Source of the DNA: Reyranella sp.
GTDB lineage: Bacteria; Pseudomonadota; Alphaproteobacteria; Reyranellales; Reyranellaceae
Assembly: GCA_016780605.1 (NCBI GenBank)
Contig: JADHLS010000442.1
Coordinates: forward strand, 1 to 5,451
Reading direction: 5' to 3'
Length of the DNA: 5,451 bases
Part shown: positions 1-5,253 of the stretch, piece after piece
How the letters are laid out: every line of letters starts with the position of its first letter
Position numbering within the stretch: position 1 is the first letter of the stretch
Notes under the pieces: model-generated
What the model was told of the DNA's origin: nothing
What the model saw: only the letters and a program-made list of their open reading frames with translations
Database searches by the model: none
Program-made: the position numbers and the translations under genes

Positions 1-26
1 AGCTGCCTACTGGATCGAGCGGCGGG

Positions 27-638
27 TCAGGCTCGCCCTGTCTGGTGCGAGAACGACGCCGGATCGAACCGGCGGGTGACGCCATCGCGGGCGTCGCCGC
101 CGCCGAGACGGTCGAGCGCCCGCTGCCACTTGGCAGGGAAGTCGGCGTCGAACACCAGATTGGCGTCGCCGTCGACCACCAGCCAGGCATTATCCTGCAT
201 CTCGCGGTCCAGCTGGCCCGGCGCCCAGCCGGAATGACCCAGTGCCAGCCAGGCCTGCTTGGGGCCGGTGCCGCCGGCCATGTCCTTCAGGATCTCCAGC
301 GACGCCGTTAGGGCCATGCCGCCCTCGATCAGCAGGGTCTCGCCGTCACGCTTGTAGTCGGCCGAGTGCAGCACCAGCCCGCGCGAGGTCTCGACCGGGC
401 CGCCGAAAAGAACCGGCTTCTCGGCCGCCGCCGACGGCACCTCGATGCCGAGCTGCTTGTAGACCTGGCCCAAGGGCAGGTCCTCGACCTTGTTGTTGAC
501 GATGATCCCCAGCGCCCCGTCGTCGTCGTGCTTGCAGATAAAGACGACGCTCTTCTGGAAGCGCTCGTCCGGCATGGACGGCGCGGCAACCAGGAAGCGG
601 CCGACTAGCGAGGCGGAGGGGGAGCCTGAGCCGGGCAT
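27..638 (-). CDS. yqgE: YqgE/AlgH family protein (DUF179), complete
   Basis: This is a cytoplasmic protein of the widely conserved YqgE/AlgH (DUF179) family, whose biochemical role is not established; the AlgH name comes from a link to alginate regulation in Pseudomonas. With the start chosen here it has 203 residues (E. coli YqgE has about 187). Family landmarks are visible: FLVAAPSMPDERF at about 15-27, a KHDDDGALGIIVN stretch that follows, FGGPV at about 78-82, ALGHSGWAPGQL at about 132-143 and DNAWL at about 149-153. The ATG at 638 is preferred because GGAGG lies 11 bases upstream. An ATG at 662 (211 residues) has only a weak site, and the open frame up to a TTG at 722 would add a hydrophobic N-terminus not expected in this soluble family. 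The C-terminal tail beyond the conserved core is variable. It is divergent from the peroxiredoxin gene and could share a control region with it. The family call is firm; the start is fairly likely. Confidence 0.93.
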   Translation of the reverse strand: MPGSGSPSASLVGRFLVAAPSMPDERFQKSVVFICKHDDDGALGIIVNNKVEDLPLGQVYKQLGIEVPSAAAEKPVLFGGPVETSRGLVLHSADYKRDGETLLIEGGMALTASLEILKDMAGGTGPKQAWLALGHSGWAPGQLDREMQDNAWLVVDGDANLVFDADFPAKWQRALDRLGGGDARDGVTRRFDPASFSHQTGRA

Positions 639-649
639 GGGATGATGAT

Positions 650-654
650 CCTCC
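650..654 (-). promoter_or_regulatory. Ribosome binding site of yqgE
   Basis: On the minus strand the sequence reads TTTGGAGGATC ahead of the ATG at 638, with GGAGG 11 bases from the start. The spacing is slightly long. It is nevertheless the best Shine-Dalgarno match near any candidate start, and it lies downstream of the ATG at 662, so it favours the shorter protein. Confidence 0.55.
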
Positions 655-760
655 AAATCCATGGGGATTGTCCGGGCAAAGATCAAGAGGGTGAGCCCTA
701 AGATATGGGCCCGATTCGACAAAACGCGACCCCTGACCTAGGGTCCGCCGGTTCGTGAGT

Positions 761-776
761 CCGCCCGTCTGGGCGG
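761..776 (+). other. GC stem-loop in the peroxiredoxin leader
   Basis: CCGCCC (761-766) and GGGCGG (771-776) form a perfect 6-bp stem with a GTCT loop. The stem ends 6 bases before the AAGGAG ribosome binding site. No run of T follows, so it is not a terminator. A weaker 5-bp inverted repeat, GACCC (728-732) and GGGTC (741-745), lies just upstream. The structure could stabilise the mRNA 5' end or modulate ribosome access, but that role is inferred only from position. Confidence 0.45.
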
Positions 777-782
777 CTATTG

Positions 783-788
783 AAGGAG
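783..788 (+). promoter_or_regulatory. Ribosome binding site of the peroxiredoxin gene
   Basis: AAGGAG is followed by a 6-base spacer and then ATG at 795. This near-ideal site fixes the start at 795 and rules out the in-frame TTG at 780, which lies upstream of the site. Confidence 0.85.
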
Positions 789-794
789 CAAATA

Positions 795-1277
795 ATGGCG
801 AAAGTCGGCGACAAGGTGCCCAGCGCTACGCTGCGCATGCTGGGCCCGGAGGGACCGAAAGCGGTCACCACCGAAGAGCTTTTCGCGCCCGGCAAGAAGG
901 TGGTGGCCTTCGCATTGCCGGGTGCTTTCACTCCCACTTGTTCAGCAAAGCACGTGCCCGGGTTCGTGGCCGAAGCAGATAAGCTGAAGGCGAAGGGTGT
1001 CGACACCATCGCCTGCATTTCCGTCAACGACGCGTTCGTGATGGGTGCGTGGGGTAAGGACCAGAAGGCTGGCGACAAGGTCTTGATGCTGGGTGACGGC
1101 AACGGCGAGTTCACCCAGGCGATGGGCCTCACCATGGACGGCTCCAAGTTCGGCCTTGGCACGCGCAGCCAGCGCTATGCCATGATCGTGGACAACGGCG
1201 TCATCAAGGACCTGTTCGTCGAGAAGCCGGGCGCCTTCGAGGTGTCCTCGGCCGAGAACGTCCTGAAGCATCTGTAG
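795..1277 (+). CDS. Peroxiredoxin, type II / Prx5-like (thiol peroxidase)
   Basis: A 160-residue cytosolic peroxidase of the AhpC/TSA superfamily, Prx5 subgroup, which reduces hydrogen peroxide and alkyl hydroperoxides using small thiols. The peroxidatic cysteine is Cys49, in the diagnostic PGAFTPTCS motif (42-50). The conserved active-site Arg is probably Arg127 in RSQRYAMIV. The only other cysteine is Cys74, in [10 protein letters not shown], a position also conserved in plant PrxII and human PRDX5. There is no C-terminal resolving cysteine equivalent to human Cys151, so reduction probably relies on glutaredoxin/glutathione or another external thiol (inference from family knowledge). No fused glutaredoxin domain and no signal peptide are present. 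The gene has a strong ribosome binding site upstream and a clear terminator downstream, so it looks monocistronic. It is divergent from yqgE. Confidence 0.95.
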   Translation: MAKVGDKVPSATLRMLGPEGPKAVTTEELFAPGKKVVAFALPGAFTPTCSAKHVPGFVAEADKLKAKGVDTIACISVNDAFVMGAWGKDQKAGDKVLMLGDGNGEFTQAMGLTMDGSKFGLGTRSQRYAMIVDNGVIKDLFVEKPGAFEVSSAENVLKHL

Positions 1278-1302
1278 TCGGCCGAAAGGCGCGACGGGAT
1301 CG

Positions 1303-1334
1303 ACGGCGGGGCCTTTGCCCCGCCGTTTCCTTTT
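1303..1334 (+). terminator. Rho-independent terminator after the peroxiredoxin gene
   Basis: A perfect 10-bp stem pairs 1303-1312 (ACGGCGGGGC) with 1317-1326 (GCCCCGCCGT) around a 4-base CTTT loop. It is followed by a T-rich tail, TTCCTTTT, at 1327-1334. It starts 25 bases after the peroxiredoxin stop codon. It should insulate the peroxiredoxin transcript from the phn operon, which implies that the operon has its own promoter downstream. Confidence 0.9.
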
Positions 1335-1444
1335 GAGCGAGGCAGCTTGGGGACAGGCGGCCCGCCGCGTCACAATAAGTTCTTGAATCGTCAGCCGTTC
1401 GGTAACGCGACCTTCGCATGGTCCGCGCTCCAACGAGCGTGGTC
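1335..1444 (+). promoter_or_regulatory. Likely phn operon promoter region
   Basis: This short gap between the terminator and phnG must hold the operon's promoter if the terminator works. A weak sigma-70-like pair is visible: TTGGGG (1347-1352) and CACAAT (1371-1376), 18 bases apart, with 3/6 and 4/6 matches to consensus. A GCGTCAC followed by AATA (1367-1377) resembles one half of a PhoB box (CTGTCAT plus an AT-rich spacer), but the expected second half is poor. The second TCGTCAG, at 1388-1394, lies 21 bases from the first. No convincing long inverted repeat for a GntR-type PhnF operator was seen. The existence of a promoter here is inferred from the layout; the exact elements are guesses. 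Confidence 0.35.
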
Positions 1445-1930
1445 ATGTCCCCTTCCCTATCCGCCGATGCCTCCTCGCCAGCGCGTCGACAGCGGTGGCT
1501 TTCCGTTCTGGCGAAAGCCCCGCCAGCCCGGCTGAGCGCCCTCTGGGCTGAGCTCTGGGACGGGCTAGGCGCCGTCCCCGCCTACACCCTGCTGCGCCGG
1601 CCTGAGACCGGTCTGGTCATGGTCAAGGGCCGCATTTCCGGCAGCGGCGCGCCATTCTGTGCCGGCGAAATGACGGCGACCCGCGCTGCCGTGCGGCTGG
1701 CGACCGGTGAGGTCGGCATCGGCTATGTCGGCGGCCGCAGCGCGCGCCACGCCGAGATCGCCGCGGCGGTCGATGCGCTCGGCCAGCGCGCCGACTGGCA
1801 GGAACGGCTGGAGACCGCGATCGTAGCGCCGCTGGAGGCCGAGGCCGCCGCCCGCCATCAGGCCATCGCCGCCCGGGCCGCCGCCACCAAGGTCGATTTC
1901 TTCACCGTCGCCCGGGAAGCCGGCACATGA
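1445..1930 (+). CDS. phnG: PhnG, C-P lyase core complex subunit
   Basis: A subunit of carbon-phosphorus lyase. With PhnH, PhnI and PhnL it is needed for the first step, in which phosphonate displaces adenine from ATP; its own catalytic part is not established. The 161-residue protein matches E. coli PhnG (150 residues) along its length. Matching regions are RRQRWLSVLAKAPPARL near the N-terminus, RPETGLVMVKGR at about 52-63, CAGEMTATRAAVRL at about 72-85, GRSARHAE at about 97-104, APLEAE, and the C-terminal KVDFFTVARE at about 149-158. The ATG at 1445 gives the usual length. An in-frame ATG at 1418 would add nine residues with no family support, and neither start has a strong ribosome binding site. 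The stop overlaps the phnH start as ATGA, implying translational coupling. This is the first gene of the operon. Confidence 0.95.
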   Translation: MSPSLSADASSPARRQRWLSVLAKAPPARLSALWAELWDGLGAVPAYTLLRRPETGLVMVKGRISGSGAPFCAGEMTATRAAVRLATGEVGIGYVGGRSARHAEIAAAVDALGQRADWQERLETAIVAPLEAEAAARHQAIAARAAATKVDFFTVAREAGT

Positions 1931-2520
1931 GCGATCTCAGCCAGCTCGCCCCCGGCCTTGCCGATCCACCACACGACGCCCAGCGGATCTTCCGCGCCAT
2001 CCTAGATGCGGTGTCCCATCCAGGTCGCATCGTCTCGCTGCCGGCGGCGCCCGCCGGTCCGGGCCGGCTGAGCCCCGCCGCAGCGGCTTATCTGCTGACT
2101 CTGGCCGACCGCGACACGCCGGTCTGTCTGGCCGAAGAGTTCGACCATCCCGCGGTCCGCGACTTCCTGCGCTTCCATGCCGGCTCGCCCATCGTCGAAG
2201 ATCGCGGCGAGGCGGCCTTCGGCGTGCTGGCCGCGAACACGCCGCAACCTCTCGAAGGCTTCAACCTCGGCACCGACGCCTATCCGGACCGCTCCGCCAC
2301 GCTTCTGGTCGAGGTCCCGGCCTTGAGCGACGGGCTGGTGCAGCAGTGGCGTGGTCCCGGCATCGATGTCCGCGCCACTGTCGCCATCGCCGGATTGCCC
2401 GAGGATTTCTGGACGGAGTGGGCCGCCAACCACGGCCTGTTCCCCTGCGGTGTCGACGTCGTCTTCACCGCCGGCACCGAACTCTGCGCCCTGCCGCGCA
2501 GCATCGCCGTGGAGGTCTGA
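1927..2520 (+). CDS. phnH: PhnH, C-P lyase core complex subunit
   Basis: A 197-residue subunit of the C-P lyase core (E. coli PhnH has 194). PhnH takes part with PhnG, PhnI and PhnL in forming ribose triphosphate alkylphosphonate; its fold is distantly related to PLP-dependent transferases, but it lacks the cofactor lysine (family knowledge). Family signatures seen here are the N-terminal FRAILDAVSHPGRIV at about 22-36, YLLTLADRDTPV, DFLRFHAGSPIV, ATLLVEVPAL, and the strongly conserved C-terminal FPCGVDVVFTAG...ALPRSIAVEV at about 172-197. GGGAAG at 1914-1919 is a suitable ribosome binding site, and the start overlaps the phnG stop. The end of phnH contains the ribosome binding site for phnI. 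The gene is complete, with no sign of damage. Confidence 0.96.
   Translation: MSDLSQLAPGLADPPHDAQRIFRAILDAVSHPGRIVSLPAAPAGPGRLSPAAAAYLLTLADRDTPVCLAEEFDHPAVRDFLRFHAGSPIVEDRGEAAFGVLAANTPQPLEGFNLGTDAYPDRSATLLVEVPALSDGLVQQWRGPGIDVRATVAIAGLPEDFWTEWAANHGLFPCGVDVVFTAGTELCALPRSIAVEV
2511..2516 (+). promoter_or_regulatory. Ribosome binding site of phnI inside phnH
   Basis: GGAGGT lies within the last codons of phnH, 5 bases before the ATG at 2522. It fixes the phnI start there. The reading frame stays open for another 57 codons upstream, but that part overlaps phnH and has no PhnI homology. Confidence 0.85.
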
Positions 2521-2521
2521 C

Positions 2522-3619
2522 ATGTATGTCGCGGTCAAAGGCGGCGAGACGGCCATCGCCCACTCGCTCGACTATATTGCCGACAAGCGCCGCGGCGACC
2601 GCAGCCTGGCCGAGCTCTCCCTGGAGCAGATCGACCAGCAGCTCGGCCTCGCTGTCGACCGGGTGATGACCGAGGGCTCCTGCTACGACCGGTCGCTGGC
2701 GGCGCTCGCCATCAAGCAGGCGCGCGGCGACCTGATCGAGGCGATCTTCCTGCTGCGGGCCTACCGCACGACGCTGCCGCGCTTCGGTGAATCGCTTCCC
2801 CTCGACACCGCCAGCATGGTGGCCGAGCGGCGCATCTCCTCCACCTTCAAGGACGTGCCGGGCGGTCAGGTGCTGGGCCCGACTTACGACTACACCCACC
2901 GCCTGCTCGACTTCTCGCTGGCCGCCGAGGGCGAGCGGCCGGCGGCGGCCACGGCACCGGCCGACACCGGCCGCAGCCTGCCGCGCGTCGGCGACATCCT
3001 GGAGCGCGAGGGCATGCTGGAGCCGCCGCCGCAGGACGGCGCATCGGAAGACCTGACGCGCCAGCCCCTCACCTTGCCGGCAAGTCGCCCGGTACGGCTG
3101 CAGAACCTGGCGCGCGGCGACGAGGGCTTCCTGCTGGCGCTGGGCTACTCGACCCAGCGCGGCTACGGCAACAACCACCCGTTCGTCGGCGAGATCCGCT
3201 ACGGCCACGTGCCGGTCTCCTTCGTGCCCGAGGAGCTGGGCTTCGCCATCGAGATCGCCGAGATCGATCTCACCGAATGCGACATGGTCAACCAGTTCGC
3301 GGGCTCGCACGACGTGCCGCCGCAGTTCACCAGAGGCTATGGCCTGGCCTTCGGCCACAGCGAGCGCAAGGCCATGTCGATGGCGCTGGTCGATCGCGCG
3401 CTCCGCGCCGAGGAACTCTCCGAAGCCGCAGCCTCGCCGGCGCAGGACGAGGAGTTCGTGCTGGCGCATTCCGACAACGTCGAAGCCTCAGGGTTCGTGC
3501 AGCACCTGAAGCTGCCGCACTACGTCGACTTCCAATCGGAGCTCGTGGTGGTGCGCACGCTGCGTGCGGAGGTCGAAGCGCGCAACCGACAGGCGGCGAT
3601 GGATCAGGCGGCGGAGTAA
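2522..3619 (+). CDS. phnI: PhnI, C-P lyase core subunit (nucleosidase/phosphonate ribosyltransferase)
   Basis: PhnI is the catalytic subunit of the first committed step. Alone, the E. coli protein hydrolyses ATP or GTP to ribose 5-triphosphate; with PhnG, H and L it uses phosphonate as the nucleophile. The 365-residue protein (E. coli about 354) begins MYVAVKGGETAIAHSLDYIA exactly as the family does. It carries LAVDRVMTEG (about 43-52), EAIFLLRAYRTTLPR (about 73-87), GPTYDYTHRLLDF (about 119-131), RGDEGFLLALGYSTQRGYG (about 198-216), FTRGYGLAFGHSERKAMSMA (about 269-288) and AQDEEFVLAH (about 307-316). His328 and His333, in QHLKLPHYVDF, match the histidines reported to bind a metal ion at the PhnI-PhnJ interface in the E. 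coli core structure. A variable Ala/Pro-rich linker spans about 135-190 and accounts for most of the extra length. The start is 1 base after phnH, and the stop is 3 bases before phnJ. Confidence 0.97.
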   Translation: MYVAVKGGETAIAHSLDYIADKRRGDRSLAELSLEQIDQQLGLAVDRVMTEGSCYDRSLAALAIKQARGDLIEAIFLLRAYRTTLPRFGESLPLDTASMVAERRISSTFKDVPGGQVLGPTYDYTHRLLDFSLAAEGERPAAATAPADTGRSLPRVGDILEREGMLEPPPQDGASEDLTRQPLTLPASRPVRLQNLARGDEGFLLALGYSTQRGYGNNHPFVGEIRYGHVPVSFVPEELGFAIEIAEIDLTECDMVNQFAGSHDVPPQFTRGYGLAFGHSERKAMSMALVDRALRAEELSEAAASPAQDEEFVLAHSDNVEASGFVQHLKLPHYVDFQSELVVVRTLRAEVEARNRQAAMDQAAE

Positions 3620-3622
3620 GCG

Positions 3623-4486
3623 ATGACCGAGATCAACGCCAAAGATGGGGCGTACAACTACGCTTACCTCGACGAGCAGACCAAGCGCATGATCCGCCGC
3701 GCCATCCTGAAGGCGGTGGCGGTGCCGGGTTATCAGGTCCCGTTCGGCGGCCGCGAGATGCCATTGCCCTACGGCTGGGGCACCGGCGGCATCCAGGTGA
3801 CGGCCGCCATCATCGGCCAGGACGACACGCTCAAGGTCATCGACCAAGGTGCCGATGACACGACCAACGCCGTGTCGATCCGCCGCTTCTTCGCACGCGT
3901 CGCCGACGTCGCCACGACGACGCGCACCAAAGAGGCCACGATCATCCAGACGCGGCATCGCGTGCCCGAGACTCCGCTGGGCGAAGGCCAGATCCTGGTC
4001 TTCCAGGTACCGATCCCCGAGCCGCTGCGCATGCTCGAGCCGCGCGAGACCGAGACGCGCACCCTGCATGCGCTCTCCGAGTACGGCGTCATGCAGGTGA
4101 GCCTCTATGAGAGCATTGCCCGCCATGGCCGCATCGCCAAGACCTACAATTATCCAGTGATGGTGAACGGGCGCTACATCATGAGCCCTTCTCCCATTCC
4201 CAAGTTCGACAATCCCAAGCTCGATCGAAGCCCGGCCCTGCAGCTCTACGGCGCCGGGCGCGAGAAGCGCATCTACGCCGTGCCGCCGCACACGCCGGTC
4301 AAGAGCCTCGACTTCGACGATCATCCGTTCGAGATCGAGACCTGGGAGCAGTGCTGTGCGCTCTGCGGCTCCAGGGAGAGCTTTCTCGACGAGATGATCG
4401 TCGACGACGACGGTCAGCGCCTGTTCGTCTGCTCCGACACCGACTACTGCGAGCGCCGGCGTGACACCGCCGAGGCCGCCGAATGA
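3623..4486 (+). CDS. phnJ: PhnJ, radical-SAM alpha-D-ribose 1-methylphosphonate 5-phosphate C-P lyase
   Basis: PhnJ cleaves the C-P bond, releasing the alkane (methane from methylphosphonate) and a cyclic ribose phosphate. It uses S-adenosylmethionine and a [4Fe-4S] cluster. The 287-residue protein closely follows E. coli PhnJ with a +4 offset. Cluster ligands are Cys245, Cys248 and Cys270 (CX2CX21C, not the usual radical-SAM CX3CX2C). The thiyl-radical cysteine is Cys276 in FVCSDTDYC, the glycyl-radical Gly36 lies in AVPGYQVPFGGRE, and interface His112 lies in QTRHRVPETP. Other conserved blocks are YLDEQTKRMIRRAILKAVA, DQGADDTTNAVSIRRFF, PIPEPLRMLEPRETETRTLH and SPIPKFDNPKLD. An additional Cys244 sits directly before Cys245, where E. 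coli has Pro. GGAG at 3613-3616 is the ribosome binding site. The stop overlaps phnK as ATGA. All catalytic residues are intact, so activity is expected under low-oxygen or protected conditions. Confidence 0.98.
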   Translation: MTEINAKDGAYNYAYLDEQTKRMIRRAILKAVAVPGYQVPFGGREMPLPYGWGTGGIQVTAAIIGQDDTLKVIDQGADDTTNAVSIRRFFARVADVATTTRTKEATIIQTRHRVPETPLGEGQILVFQVPIPEPLRMLEPRETETRTLHALSEYGVMQVSLYESIARHGRIAKTYNYPVMVNGRYIMSPSPIPKFDNPKLDRSPALQLYGAGREKRIYAVPPHTPVKSLDFDDHPFEIETWEQCCALCGSRESFLDEMIVDDDGQRLFVCSDTDYCERRRDTAEAAE

Positions 4487-5253
4487 CGCCGCTGCTTTCC
4501 GTCAAAGGCCTCACAAAGAGCTTCGGCGCACGTGTCGCCTGCCGCGATGTCGGCTTCGACCTGTGGCCCGGCGAGGTACTGGGAATCGTGGGCGAATCCG
4601 GTTCGGGCAAAACGACGTTGCTGAACTGCCTGGCCGGGCGACTTACGCCGGAGGCAGGTTCCGTCGCCTACGATTCGGCAGCCTACGGCCCGGTCGACGT
4701 GCACGATCTCAGCGAGGCGCGCCGCCGCCTGCTGTCGCGCACCGAATGGGGCTTCGTGAACCAGGATGCGCGCGATGGCCTGCGCATGGGTGTGAGCGCC
4801 GGCGCCAATATCGGCGAGCGGTTGATGGCGGTGGGCGCGCGGCACTACGGCGACATCCGGGCCAAGGCGGCGGACTGGCTCGACCGCGTCGAGATCGAGC
4901 GCGACCGGCTGGACGATCGGCCGACCACCTATTCGGGCGGCATGCGCCAACGCCTGCAGATCGCCCGCAACCTGGTGAGCCATCCGCGACTGGTCTTCAT
5001 GGACGAGCCGACCGGCGGCCTCGACGTCTCGGTGCAGGCGCGCATCCTCGACCTGTTGCGCAGGCTTGTCGGTACCCTCGATCTTTCCGCCGTGCTGGTG
5101 ACGCACGATCTCGGCGTGGCGCGCCTGCTGACGCACCGGCTGATGGTCATGCAGGGCGGCGCCGTCGTCGAGCACGGCTTGACCGACCAGGTGCTGGACG
5201 ATCCGCAGCACGCCTATACCCAGATGCTCGTCGCCTCGATCCTGCCGGTATGA
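4483..5253 (+). CDS. phnK: PhnK, ABC-type ATP-binding protein of the C-P lyase complex
   Basis: A 256-residue ABC ATPase subunit. Despite its sequence similarity to oligopeptide-transporter ATPases, PhnK is not known to drive transport: in E. coli it docks on PhnJ in the core complex and may open or remodel it. ATPase motifs are complete: Walker A GESGSGKTT (37-45), Q-loop Gln94, signature YSGGMRQR (150-157), Walker B LVFMDEP (170-176) with Glu175, D-loop GGLD (178-181) and the H-loop His208 in VTHD. The family-typical VSAGANIGERLMAVGARHYG (104-123) separates PhnK from general transporter ATPases. The start overlaps the phnJ stop (ATGA), and the C-terminus probably overlaps phnL in the same way. 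There is no membrane segment and no adjacent permease gene in the window, as expected for PhnK. Confidence 0.97.
   Translation: MTPLLSVKGLTKSFGARVACRDVGFDLWPGEVLGIVGESGSGKTTLLNCLAGRLTPEAGSVAYDSAAYGPVDVHDLSEARRRLLSRTEWGFVNQDARDGLRMGVSAGANIGERLMAVGARHYGDIRAKAADWLDRVEIERDRLDDRPTTYSGGMRQRLQIARNLVSHPRLVFMDEPTGGLDVSVQARILDLLRRLVGTLDLSAVLVTHDLGVARLLTHRLMVMQGGAVVEHGLTDQVLDDPQHAYTQMLVASILPV

Noticed and set aside
1..26. Terminator for yqgE downstream of its stop
   Set aside because: Only 26 bases are available, with 4-bp inverted repeats at best and no T run in the minus-strand reading direction.
58..73. tRNA T-arm-like sequence on the minus strand, GCCGGTTCGATCCGGC
   Set aside because: The GGTTCGATCC core resembles a T arm, but the loop has 6 bases instead of 7 when the 5-bp stem pairs. 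It lies inside the yqgE coding region and no acceptor, D or anticodon arm is present.
639..722. Longer yqgE with a hydrophobic N-terminus starting at TTG 722, suggesting a signal peptide
   Set aside because: TTG is a poor start, no ribosome binding site was seen, the hydrophobic stretch is short, and YqgE proteins are soluble. The GGAGG before ATG 638 fits a shorter protein.
942..1433. A 163-codon minus-strand open frame across the peroxiredoxin gene and its terminator
   Set aside because: It is antisense to a clear gene, runs through the terminator hairpin, and resembles no known protein.
2351..2521. A 57-codon N-terminal extension of phnI
   Set aside because: The extension overlaps phnH out of frame and has no PhnI homology, and GGAGGT precedes the ATG at 2522, where the conserved MYVAVKGGE start is found.
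2465..3469. A 334-codon open frame on the minus strand opposite phnI
   Set aside because: It lies wholly antisense to a highly conserved gene, is Arg/Ala/Gly-rich with low complexity, and matches no family I know. GC-rich coding DNA commonly yields such antisense frames.
3488..4324. A 278-codon minus-strand open frame opposite phnI and phnJ
   Set aside because: It is an antisense shadow of the phnI end and phnJ, with no recognisable motifs and no ribosome binding site considered convincing.
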